Assembly: GCA_022843405.1 (NCBI GenBank)
Contig: JALHNQ010000006.1
Span: 34,442-98,441, forward strand
Source of the DNA: Methylocystis sp.
GTDB taxonomy: Bacteria; Pseudomonadota; Alphaproteobacteria; Rhizobiales; Beijerinckiaceae
Length of the DNA: 64,000 bases
Direction: 5' to 3'
The notes beneath the pieces were generated by a model. That model was not told where the DNA came from. It saw only the letters and a program-made list of their open reading frames with translations, and ran no database searches. The translations under genes and the position numbers were made by a program. Positions 30,054-39,900 of the stretch are shown piece by piece (the first letter of the stretch is position 1; each line of letters opens with the position of its first letter).

Positions 30054-30167
30054 ATCACGCTGCATTTGGGCGGAATCGCCCAAATGCAGATAACGTGATC
30101 GATTCCAAAAGTTTAGAGCGCGCTCTACGCGAAAAACCGGTTCCCACTTTTTCGCAGCGCGCTCTAA
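30041..30167. repeat. extragenic palindromic repeat, copy 1 (compound)
   Basis: GAGCGCGCTCTAGATCACGCTGCATTTGGGCGGAATCGCCCAAATGCAGATAACGTGATCGATTCCAAAAGTTTAGAGCGCGCTCTACGCGAAAAACCGGTTCCCACTTTTTCGCAGCGCGCTCTAA; shares GATCGATTCCAAAAGTTTAGAGCGCGC...CGAAAAACCGG.TTCC..CTTTTTCGC..CGCGC.CTA with copy 2. Confidence 0.9.
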
Positions 30168-31084
30168 CCCTCGCGGCGCCAGAAGCGCGCCTGTAGGAGG
30201 GGCCGCCCCGCGCAATCGACAAGACCCCGCGCGATCAGATCTTCAAGATGCGCAAGCGCGGTCATCGCCGCGGCCGGATGGAGGCATTTGTCAACGCCCT
30301 CGTAGATATGTGCGACGATTTCGGCGATCGTCTCGTCTCCCGCTTCGAGACGCCGGAGAATCGCGGCTTCGCGCGCGCGCCGATGGTGAATTAGGGCGCG
30401 CAGAAAGCGAGGGGGATCGCACACCGGCCCGCCATGCGCCGGCCAATAGATGCGGTCATCTCGCCGAAGCAACCGCTCGACCGAGGACAAATAGTCGCGC
30501 ATCGAGCCGTCGGGCGGCGCGATAACGGTCGTCGCCCAAGCCATGACATGGTCGCCGGTGAAGAGCGCCTGCTCCTCGGCAAGCGCGAAGCACAGATGGT
30601 TCGCGGTGTGACCCGGGGTCGCCGCGGCGATGAGCGAAACGCCGCCGACCGCAAGCGCGTCGCCGTCTCTCAGCACAATGTCCGGCGCGTAGCCCAGATC
30701 GTGGGCTGCGTCGAGATTGGGGCCGCCGGCGCTTGACGTCTCGCGAGGCGCGTAGGGAGCGCATCCGGCGATCGTCGCGCCCGTGGCCTGCTGCAAGGCC
30801 CGCGCAGCCGGCGAGTGGTCGCGATGCGTATGGGTGACGAGCACATAGCGCAGTCTTTCGCCGGCAATCGCGGTAAGTAGCACTTCGATATGACGCGGAT
30901 CGTCAGGCCCTGGATCGATGATCGCCACATCGCCCGATCCGACGATATAGCTGCAGGTTCCCGTATAGGTGAAGGGACCGGGATTAGGCGCGAGCACGCG
31001 CCGCGTCAGCGGCGAAACGCGCTCGGTAGCGGCCCGGGAAGTTTCGGCTCGGATGACGGCACCCTCAATGCGGCCGAGCGGCAT
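30164..31084 (-). CDS. MBL-fold metallo-hydrolase (LACTB2-like)
   Basis: VLVTHTHRDHSPAARALQQATGA, TPGHTANHLCFAL, ALFTGDHVMAWATTVIAPPDGSMRDYL, YWPAHGG. Confidence 0.92.
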   Translation of the reverse strand: MPLGRIEGAVIRAETSRAATERVSPLTRRVLAPNPGPFTYTGTCSYIVGSGDVAIIDPGPDDPRHIEVLLTAIAGERLRYVLVTHTHRDHSPAARALQQATGATIAGCAPYAPRETSSAGGPNLDAAHDLGYAPDIVLRDGDALAVGGVSLIAAATPGHTANHLCFALAEEQALFTGDHVMAWATTVIAPPDGSMRDYLSSVERLLRRDDRIYWPAHGGPVCDPPRFLRALIHHRRAREAAILRRLEAGDETIAEIVAHIYEGVDKCLHPAAAMTALAHLEDLIARGLVDCAGRPLLQARFWRREG

Positions 31085-31154
31085 TATAGGGCGTCCAACG
31101 AGGCTCCGAAAGAGCGGCGCGGCGATGGCGACGTCCCACCGCCGCGTCGTGCGG

Positions 31155-31637
31155 TCACATCGGGAAAAGCGAATTCTGGCGCTGCAGCTCGGACTGGATG
31201 GAATAGCCGGATTTGCGGCCGTAAGTGACCTTGCACCAGGTGACGCCGCCGTTGCCGGCGACGCATGCGCCCATATTGACCGTCTGATTTTCCGGGATGC
31301 TGCCGATGATCTTGAAGTTGACGCCCGGGCCCTTGTAGATCGCAACGTCATTATTGGTGACGACCGGCGCGATGAGCACATTATTTCCCTGCGTGCCGAG
31401 CACGCCCGCGGCGACGAAGCCGTGCACCGGGCCCGCCTGAACCTCGCACCAGTCGCGCTTCCAGCCGGCGCCGCAGTCGATCACCGTCACGTCGGTGCCT
31501 TCCGGCAGGCTCGCGATGACCGGCCATTTCGGGCTCGGGCCGGACCGGACATTGGCCGGGCTGGTCACCGGATCGGCGAAGGCGGCGCCCCCTAACAGAA
31601 CGGCGGCGGCGGCGGCGAGTCCAAGGATTTTATTCAT
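31155..31637 (-). CDS. secreted protein with two bacterial SH3-like domains
   Basis: Signal peptide; ANVRSGPSPKWPVIASLPEGTDVTVIDCGAGWKRDWCEVQ and VAIYKGPGVNFKIIGSIPENQTVNMGACVAG...WCKVTYGRKSGYS. Confidence 0.85.
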   Translation of the reverse strand: MNKILGLAAAAAVLLGGAAFADPVTSPANVRSGPSPKWPVIASLPEGTDVTVIDCGAGWKRDWCEVQAGPVHGFVAAGVLGTQGNNVLIAPVVTNNDVAIYKGPGVNFKIIGSIPENQTVNMGACVAGNGGVTWCKVTYGRKSGYSIQSELQRQNSLFPM

Positions 31638-31984
31638 TTTTTTCCTCCCAGTTGCAAACTTGGCCTGATCAGCGCGAGGCTCTGGCTTTGGGGAGTAACG
31701 AAAACGGAACGAAACGGTTCCGCCCAAGACCACAATCCTCGTAAACGATTCTCATATTCCCGCGCTTCGATTTAGCCAAGCCATGGCCGGGAGCGCCAGA
31801 ACCAGTTTGATTTAAGGTTAGCCGCTCGGCAGTAGAATGGACGTCCCGGCCTTTCCACCAATAAAAAGGCGGCTTCGCCTTCAAGGAAGACGCAAGCCGC
31901 CAAGTTTTTCACGCGCGAAACTCAAAAACGCACGCTCCGGGCCGGACCCCTTTGTAAACGCAGGCGCCCGGCGCGAACTCCTGC

Positions 31985-32203
31985 TCAGTCGAACACCGAG
32001 CCCAGCGCGACGCCGAGCAGACCGACGACGACCGCCGCCGGCAGAATGGCGTAGCCGCCCATCAGCAGCGCGCCGATGACGCCGCCGATCGCCGCCGCAA
32101 TGACGCCGCCGACGATCTTACCGGTGTTGCTCTCAGCCTTTTCCGTCGCCGAACCGCCGGCGTCCTGCATCGCCTCTTTCGACATGGAATCCTCCCGCGA
32201 CAT
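31985..32203 (-). CDS. small glycine-zipper-type membrane protein
   Basis: GKIVGGVIAAAIGGVIGALLMGGYAILPAAVVVGLLGVALGSVFD. Confidence 0.45.
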   Translation of the reverse strand: MSREDSMSKEAMQDAGGSATEKAESNTGKIVGGVIAAAIGGVIGALLMGGYAILPAAVVVGLLGVALGSVFD

Positions 32204-32377
32204 CGAGTGGCCGCCGCATCGAAGGACCGGTAGCAAAGTCATGTGAGGGCGTGATGAGAGTTTCGTGAAGGCGTCGTCATCGCGGCGCCATTTTAGGTTC
32301 ATTGTGGCGCAAGCGACGCGCCGCCGTTTCCACAAGCGGTTCTTGATCCAATTTCTCCAGTCGCAAAAGCTGGAGCG

Positions 32378-32812
32378 CTACGGCGCGGCGCCGCGCACCA
32401 CCAGCACCGAACATTGTGCGTGATTGACGATCGTCGTGGCGTTGGAGCCGATGAGAAACCGATCCATGCCGGGTCGATGCGAGCACAGAACGATGAGATC
32501 GGCGCGCCATTCCTCGGCCTCGGCCAGGACCCTTTGGTAGACAGGTCCAAACAGCACGACGGTGGAAACGCGTTCCGGCGCGCAGTCGATCTTGGCGGCG
32601 ACCGCCGCTATTTCCTTCTCGAGGCCGCGGCGCACCTGAAGGTCGAAATTCTCAGGCACATAGTCGAGAAAGGCGAACGGTAGGAGCGACTGCACATTGA
32701 CGAGCCGCATCTCGCTGTCGAAAGGCTTCGCCAATCGCTGCGCGACGGCGATCGCGCGGTCGGTCATCGCGGATTCAGTGATGTCGATCGGCAGAAGAAT
32801 TTTGCGATACAT
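32378..32812 (-). CDS. universal stress protein (UspA family)
   Basis: MYRKILLPIDITESAMTDRAI...ADLIVLCSHRPGMDRFLIGSNATTIVNHAQCSVLVVRG. Confidence 0.93.
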   Translation of the reverse strand: MYRKILLPIDITESAMTDRAIAVAQRLAKPFDSEMRLVNVQSLLPFAFLDYVPENFDLQVRRGLEKEIAAVAAKIDCAPERVSTVVLFGPVYQRVLAEAEEWRADLIVLCSHRPGMDRFLIGSNATTIVNHAQCSVLVVRGAAP

Positions 32813-32996
32813 CGGCGCGCTCCGGGGCGACTCTTTCACCGGATATGGCGCAGACCTCAGGCAAAACAATCGACAAGAATTGACGTTAATGGAGCCATCC
32901 AGGTTTCAAAAACGTCTTGACGGCAAGGAGTCGCCCAAACAAGATTTCGCCCTTCAGCTCGGGCGAAGAAACTCCCAGGGAAACCTCACGTAAGCC

Positions 32997-34199
32997 ATGT
33001 CGCGTGATCTTCAGGCTAAATGCCAAGTCTTACGCTTGTTGATCGGCGCCATAGTTTTGCTGGCATATAGCGCGGCGAAAGCCGAGGCTCCCTGTTTCGA
33101 GACCAGCGGGATTTTCGTTTGTTACGACAACGACGAATCAGTTTTCTACGCCACGCCCGAGAACCAGGTCGCCTACAACGTTCAGACTATTCACGATGGC
33201 GATAATTTTTATACGATCTATCATTCCGAACCCAGAACGCATTACAAGACGGGCGACGGCGTCAAGGCGGGCGCCCGTTCGGGTCCATATTCTTTCAAAA
33301 TGCCGCCGCACGACTTTCGCCTGTGGGGACCCGAAGACGATCCTGTGTCGCTGATGGCGTCTACGGGCACCGGGGGCGCGGCGAATCCAATCGCGATTTC
33401 GGGCCTTCCCGGCGACCCTTATTTTTATGTGTTTTTTTTGGGCGTCAACGACGACGAACAAATGCGCGATCTCGCACGTAGCCATTGGCGCCACTATCTG
33501 CTTGAGGCGCGCACGCGAGACTTTGTTTCCTTCGACTTGATGACCGATGCGGGATGGGCGCCGTTCTCGCCCGATATACGGCCCGCGCCGGTGCGGGATA
33601 CGGCGGGCGCCATCATACGCAGCAACTCGGCGCGCGTCCTCGGCCACACCCAGGGTCTCATCGGCTCGATCTCATTCGTGAACGGTCTCTATTACTTTTT
33701 CTATTTCGATTACGGACCCGACGGAAACGAGTTCAATCTCTACCTTCGCACCAGCACGGATGTCCGGCGTGGCGGATGGTCGCCCGCGAAGCTCGTACTT
33801 TCTTCGATTGGCCTTCGTATGGTTCGCGTGGCGAAAGCCTGGAATCTCGACAGATGGGCAGTAATGTATGGCTGCTATGTCGGAAACCTTCAGGACATCT
33901 GCGTTCAGTACACGCGAAGTCTGGATGTCTTCGGTCCTGGCGGCCTTAGCGATCTTCAGCTGACCTCGGACTTCGCGCTTGGTCTCGCGCGCGATGGACG
34001 AGCACGATCATTCGCGCAACCATATTGGCTCACCGACCGCTGGGGCAATCTCGACGCTCCGGACTCCAATGGAAGCATGGAGTTCTATTGGACGGACATG
34101 ACGCACTCGCAGTGTCTCGCCCATCCTTACCCGTTCTGTCCTGTTTATGGAGGGGCGGTACGCCGTGGAAGCTGGAGCGTCCATTCCGGGAGTCGATAG
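32997..34199 (+). CDS. secreted hypothetical protein, aromatic-rich, beta-propeller-like
   Basis: 400 aa with signal peptide (LLIGAIVLLAYSAAKAEA); repeating blocks such as YYFFYFDYGPDGNEFNLYLRTSTDV... and RDFVSFDLMTDAGWAPF. Confidence 0.6.
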   Translation: MSRDLQAKCQVLRLLIGAIVLLAYSAAKAEAPCFETSGIFVCYDNDESVFYATPENQVAYNVQTIHDGDNFYTIYHSEPRTHYKTGDGVKAGARSGPYSFKMPPHDFRLWGPEDDPVSLMASTGTGGAANPIAISGLPGDPYFYVFFLGVNDDEQMRDLARSHWRHYLLEARTRDFVSFDLMTDAGWAPFSPDIRPAPVRDTAGAIIRSNSARVLGHTQGLIGSISFVNGLYYFFYFDYGPDGNEFNLYLRTSTDVRRGGWSPAKLVLSSIGLRMVRVAKAWNLDRWAVMYGCYVGNLQDICVQYTRSLDVFGPGGLSDLQLTSDFALGLARDGRARSFAQPYWLTDRWGNLDAPDSNGSMEFYWTDMTHSQCLAHPYPFCPVYGGAVRRGSWSVHSGSR

Positions 34200-34512
34200 A
34201 TTGCGCCGCAAGCAGGACATACGGGTTCCCTTGGCGCGAGTTTTCTGACTCATTTGACGCAATGAGCCCCAGCCGAGTTTGTCAGCGGCGAAGCTAGCGG
34301 AATTCGCCAAGATTGTCGAAGCGGGGCCGGATCGTCATGCATTGGGCGCTACTTGCGCGCGCGGCGACTCAAGCGAAACGCTTGCACGGCGCCATGAGCG
34401 AATCTAAGAAAGCAATCGCCAAGTGAAGGCGACCTGAATTTCTTAGGCAATTCTTCGGCCGGACCGCGGCTAATCCTGCCGAGGCGTACCGTCCGAATGC
34501 AGGAGAAGAACC

Positions 34513-34950
34513 ATGCGTTTCGTAAACGTCGCCTTTGTCTTGTTGCTGACTACAGGTCTTACGGCCACCGCCGCCGCACAATCCTCAAACAAAATCTCGG
34601 TCAATGTCACCGGCTTGCGCGACGATGACGGCGTCGTGCGCTGCGGGCTCTACAATTCGGCGAGCACGTTTCGCCAGCCGGGCGCGCAATTCAAAGGCGT
34701 CATCGCCAAGATCAGCGGCGGGCAGGCGAACTGCGCGTTCAGCAACATTCCACCTGGCAATTACGCCGTCGCCTTATTCCATGCCGAGCACAACGAAACG
34801 GAGATCACGACCGGCGCGTTCGGCAAACCGCAGGAGGGCTTCGGCGTCTCCAATAATCCGTCAATGACCTTCGGCCCGCCGTCCTTCTCTGACGCCGCCT
34901 TCGATTACGCCGGCGGCCAGAAGTCGCTGACCGTTCGGGTCAACTATTGA
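34513..34950 (+). CDS. DUF2141 domain secreted protein
   Basis: ISVNVTGLRDDDGVVRCGLYNSASTF...CAFSNIPPGNYAVALFHAEHN...EGFGVSNNPS...DAAFDYAGG. Confidence 0.9.
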   Translation: MRFVNVAFVLLLTTGLTATAAAQSSNKISVNVTGLRDDDGVVRCGLYNSASTFRQPGAQFKGVIAKISGGQANCAFSNIPPGNYAVALFHAEHNETEITTGAFGKPQEGFGVSNNPSMTFGPPSFSDAAFDYAGGQKSLTVRVNY

Positions 34951-34952
34951 CG

Positions 34953-36371
34953 ATGCGGCCCGCGCCTGGCGAACAGCCCTGGAGCGCGGGCTTCCGCAGC
35001 CTTCCCGACGAGCGCGACTACCGCATCGAGGACATCGACGGCAGCGTGCCGCCCAGCCTGCGCGGGACCCTGTTTCGCAACGGCTCCGGCCGTAACGACC
35101 TCGCCGGCCAGTGGTTTCCCCACTGGTTCGACGGCGATGGCATGATCTCGGCGATCCGCTTTGACGAGACCGGCGTCCGCTACCAAAACCGCTATGTCCG
35201 CACCAAAAATTATGTCGACGAAACGCGCGCGGAACGCATCCTTTATCGCGGCTTCGGCAAGATGCGGCCGGGCGGCGCCCTCGCCAATATTTTTCGTTGG
35301 CCTGGAAATGTCTCCAATACTTCCGTGACGTTGCTCGGCGAGCGGCTGCTGACGCTCTGGGAGGGCGGACCGCCTTTCGCGCTCGAACCGAAGACGCTGT
35401 CGACGTTGGGTTTGGAGGATTTCGGCGGTCAGGTTCGCGCCTTCTCCGCGCATCCGAAAGTCGACCCCGTTACTGGAGAATTGTTCAACTTCGGAATCGA
35501 CTTTGGACTCAAGACGACGCTCACGCCTTATCGCATCGATTCTCGCGGCTTGACGCGGTTGGCGCCCGTCGCGCTGCCTTATCCCCTGATGAACCATGAT
35601 TTCGCGCTGACCGAGCGTTTCCTCGTTTTCTGCCTCGGTCCGATTCTCATGAGCCCGTTGAAGTTCATGCTGGGCTTCTCAAGTTTCGATGGCGCGCTTT
35701 CATGGGACGGTGGGCGTCCGACCCTAATCCTGCTCGTTTCGCGCGACGGTTCGGGGCCGCCCCGTTTCATCGAGGCGGAGCCATTCTTCCAGTTTCACTT
35801 CGCCAATGGCTTCGAGGAGGAGGGCGCGGTCGTTCTCGACTTCGCGCGCTATCCGGACTACGGCGCGATCGGCGACGCCCTGCGAAACTACTGGCGGTCG
35901 GACTTCAACGCGGACGGCATGGCGGAGTTCATGCGCTTGCGCGTCGATCTTGCGACCGGCGCCGTCGAGAGGCGCGTCTTCGAGACGGGTCCAGCCGTTG
36001 AATTTCCCAGGGTCAATCCGCGCGTCGTCTCCAAGCCCTATCGTTACGCCTATGTCGCCGACAACCGGCCAGGCCAGACCCTCGGGCTGCAGCAGCGCAT
36101 CACCCGCGTCGACCTCGATAGCGGCGCGACCATCTCACATGATTTCGGCCCCGACGGCTATGTGGGAGAACCCGTCTTCGCTCCCACCAGAGCCGACAGC
36201 GAGGAGGATGACGGCGTCGTGCTGACTCTCGTCTATAACGCCGCTCAGCGGCGCACGGCGATCGTCGGCCTTGACGCACGCGACCTGTCGGATCGGCCTT
36301 TATTCGTCGCGCGACTCAAACATCACGTGCCCTTCGCGCTGCATGGTCAGTTCACGGACCGGCTTTTCTAG
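34953..36371 (+). CDS. carotenoid oxygenase (apocarotenoid dioxygenase) family protein
   Basis: VPPSLRGTLFRNGSGRNDLAGQWFPHWFDGDGMISAIRF, SAHPKVDPVTGELFNFG, MNHDFALTERFLVF, QFHFANGFEEEGAVVLDFARY, HVPFALHGQF. Confidence 0.93.
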   Translation: MRPAPGEQPWSAGFRSLPDERDYRIEDIDGSVPPSLRGTLFRNGSGRNDLAGQWFPHWFDGDGMISAIRFDETGVRYQNRYVRTKNYVDETRAERILYRGFGKMRPGGALANIFRWPGNVSNTSVTLLGERLLTLWEGGPPFALEPKTLSTLGLEDFGGQVRAFSAHPKVDPVTGELFNFGIDFGLKTTLTPYRIDSRGLTRLAPVALPYPLMNHDFALTERFLVFCLGPILMSPLKFMLGFSSFDGALSWDGGRPTLILLVSRDGSGPPRFIEAEPFFQFHFANGFEEEGAVVLDFARYPDYGAIGDALRNYWRSDFNADGMAEFMRLRVDLATGAVERRVFETGPAVEFPRVNPRVVSKPYRYAYVADNRPGQTLGLQQRITRVDLDSGATISHDFGPDGYVGEPVFAPTRADSEEDDGVVLTLVYNAAQRRTAIVGLDARDLSDRPLFVARLKHHVPFALHGQFTDRLF

Positions 36372-36481
36372 CTAAAAGCGGTTTTGAGGGGCGCCGCGCG
36401 CTTGCTCGGCAACGGCGGCTTTCCCGCTTTCGAATCTGCGTCCAATGGGAGAGATAGAGGTTCGTCAGACGCGACGCCGAC

Positions 36482-36557
36482 TGGTGGAGCTGGGGGGATT
36501 CGAACCCCCGACCTCTGCAGTGCGATTGCAGCGCTCTCCCATCTGAGCTACAGCCCC
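36482..36557 (-). tRNA. tRNA-Ala (anticodon CGC), CCA encoded
   Basis: Reverse complement GGGGCTGTAGCTCAGATGGGAGAGCGCTGCAATCGCACTGCAGAGGTCGGGGGTTCGAATCCCCCCAGCTCCACCA folds as a cloverleaf. Confidence 0.94.
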
Positions 36558-36909
36558 GCTCCGGCGCGTGGGGTACACGGGGGGCGAAATCCTGTCAATT
36601 GGATTTGGCCGCAACGCGTAGCCAAGGCGGAGACGCGCTTGTCTTTCTCAATTTATGGCACATAATGAATTGATTACTCGGGGTTGAGGGACCGGGGCCA
36701 CGCCGTCGCGCGCGTTTGCGCTTGAGGGCGCCCTGCAAGCCATCAGCGGGGTCAGACATAGCAAAGCATATTGGTTGAGCGCTTCTCTTCCGCGATTTTG
36801 CGAAGGCTTTAGAGGCAAAACGGACGTTTTTTCCGGCGCGCATTAGCGCGCGAACGATTCGATAAAATTTTGTGCCGCCGTGCGGCGAAGTATTTGCGGA
36901 GTAGGCGTT

Positions 36910-39900
36910 ATGCTTGAGGACGGCAAGAAGAATTCGCCCGGAATCGGCGCCAATAGCGCCATCGTCGTCGCCTTGATCGCGACCGGGGCTTATTTTTACA
37001 CACAGCAGGCCCCGCTGACGGTGTTGCGTCCGCCGCCTTTGGAGTCGCGCATCGAGGAGAAATTCCGCACGCAGGACGTTGCGGCGCGGCAGTGGCAAGA
37101 CCCTTTCGACACGGTCGCTCGAGAAATCAAGAAGCGGGACAGCGACGCAGGTAAAAAGGAATGCGACGAGGGCGCTGCGCCTAGAAAGAAGAGCGCTTCG
37201 AAAACCCGACCTGCGCTCGCCCTCCATTGCCGTTCTCCCTTGTTTGAGGAAAGCGGAAAATTCAAGCCGGAGTCCGAGGATATTCGCGTGGTCGGCGTCA
37301 CCGCTCCTGGCGCGCCCTATTTCGAAGACGCTGAAACGCGTCGACGGTTGCGATATGCGATTCTCAGCGGGCTGCATCTGGAGGGCTATTTGCCCCAGAA
37401 CGAGCAGCAAATCGGCTATTTCCGCCCAAAGAGTCACGAAGAGAAAGGGTTGCCCGCGGCCATTCCCTTTGAATGGTTCGATCACGAGCCTGCGCAGCAC
37501 AAGATTGTGCTGCTGTGGATCGACGAGGACGTGCTGGGCGACACGCATCAGCCGCTTGAAAGACTGTCACGGCTGCAAAATGAATTGTGCGCGGAGAAAA
37601 AAAATTCAGGGCGTTGCCCGCCCTTGCAGATATTGGGGCCGTATTCGTCTGGCGTTCTTCGCGACCTGGTAAAAGAAATGAAAGATTCGAAATCTGCGGC
37701 TTCGCCCGAGAATATTCGTTTTTACTCATTCGCCGCGACGATCAGCGACAAGGACTTGGGAGCGGCGCCAACGCCCGAGCGCATATTTCGGATAAGTTCT
37801 GGAGACAATGTGCTGGCACAGGCGATCGGAGCGGAACTGTGCCTGAGAAGCAAAAGTTCCGTCGCTGCCGTAAGCCAGAATGGCGGCAAGGAAGGCGCCC
37901 CGGCCTGTTTAGGCAAGCAGCATGTCGCTCTGATTTCCGATCGAGATACGCTTTATGGACGCGCCATCGTCGATGCATTCATGCGCGACCTGCGTTGTCT
38001 GCATACGAAAAGCGACGATCAATACAATCAATGTGTTTCAATGTCGCCCAATGAGATGGCGCCGCCGGCGTGGATTCTCAAACGCACCTATCTGCGCGGG
38101 ATCGACGGGCTGCTGCCTCCCGCCAACCTCAATAAGTCTTCGAAGAAAGAGGGCGACGCTAAGGAATCGGGCGAAGGACCAAGGCCGCAGGACATTTCAA
38201 AATCATTTGAGCGCGCCTTCGGCCAGGACCAATTCGACTATCTACGAAGGCTTGCGGCGAGTCTGAAAGAGAAAGACGCCGATCTTAGGCGCAATGGCAA
38301 AGACGGCATAAAGGCGATCGGCGTTCTGGGCTTCGACGTTTTCGATAAGTTGCTCGTGCTGCGCGCGCTAAAGCCGTTGTTTCCCGAAGCGGTGTTTTTC
38401 ACCACCGACTATGACGCCGCCCTCGCCGGGCGCGACGAGATCGAATGGAGCCGCAATTTGATTGTCGCTTCGAGCTACGGGCCGACCTTAGCTGACGACA
38501 TTCAGGGCGAGGCCCCGCCATTCCGGTCAACCTACCAAAGCGCGGCCTTTTTGGCGGCGCGCATGGCGGCGCAGGAAAGGGAACCGAATGTTCGGAGCCC
38601 GCTGCGCAGCAGGATCAATAATAGCATTGGCGCGGCGCGGCTCTTTGAGATCGATCGCCATGGCGAATTTCTCGCTCTGCCGACGATGAGTGAGTCGCGA
38701 AAGAGCAACAAGCTGACAAGCGACAACAAAGACATTCCGACAATTCGAACGCAATACGCCGCGCTGGATGGGGCTGCAATATCGCCGCCGCCGGAAGAGA
38801 AGCCGGGTCAGATACGCGAGAATGGAGTCCATCCGCCCATTCCGCCGCTATACTCGGAATTGGCGCCTGGGAGCGTCAGGCACATTGCGATCGTCCTGGC
38901 GCTGATCGGCGTTATCGTGCCGTTTCTATTCTGGCGGCTCTTTCCGTTCCTCAAAGCCACATCGGCGTGCATGGCTCTAATTTTCCTGTCTGGAACGGCG
39001 CTCGTCCTTCGGTGGGATCAATTTGCCGAATATGCCACGGAGGGTGGGCTCGGCGAACCAATCGCCTGGACGCAAGGCGTCAGCATGTGGCCGTCGCTCG
39101 GCTTGAGAGTCATCGCAGCCCTTTTGGCTGTCTGTCTTATCCTCGACGCTTTGCGGGAACTCAGGGATAATCAGAAGAGAGTGGAGGAGCGGTTTTTTCT
39201 TCCAAAGGCTGGGTCATGGTCTGCCGAAGAACATGATAAGGGAGCGATTCGGAAGCTATGGTCGGCAGTCTGTCGCTATGTTAATATGCTTTGCTATAGT
39301 TTGCCACATGATAAAGATAGTGGCGCAAAGATTGATGTAGATCAGATATGGAAATACTATACGCTAAAAAGCAAATTTGTTCCGAGCTTCTTACGAATTA
39401 TTTTAATAACTGGAATAATGTTTCTTCTATATAAGCTTTTAATTGTCTTGTTTGGCGATCCTAACGTGCCTTGGCGCGGCGAGCTGCATAAAATATATAA
39501 AGATGTGACTTGGCCTCTTGTCCTGCTGTTGCTGTTCCTGACGTTCCTGGTGTTCGACGCGACATTGCTTTGTCTGCGGTTTGTCGACGTTCTTCGCAAG
39601 AATAGAACCATTTGGCCGCCGGATACACATAGAGGTTTTGGGGATATATTCAATTTCCAGGATCTCTTGCTTGACGAATGGATAGATCTCGATTTCCTGG
39701 CCGTGCGCACGCGCTGCATCAGTCGTCTTATCTATTTCCCCTTCGCGATTTTTGCGCTGATGATTGCTTCGCGCAGCACGGCATTTGCTGAATTCGCGCT
39801 TAGCTGGCCGATCATCATTACGCAAGTCGTCGGCTGCGTGATTATTTTCGGTTGCGCCATGCTCCTTTGCTTCAGCGCCGAAAAGGCCCGCGAGACGACG

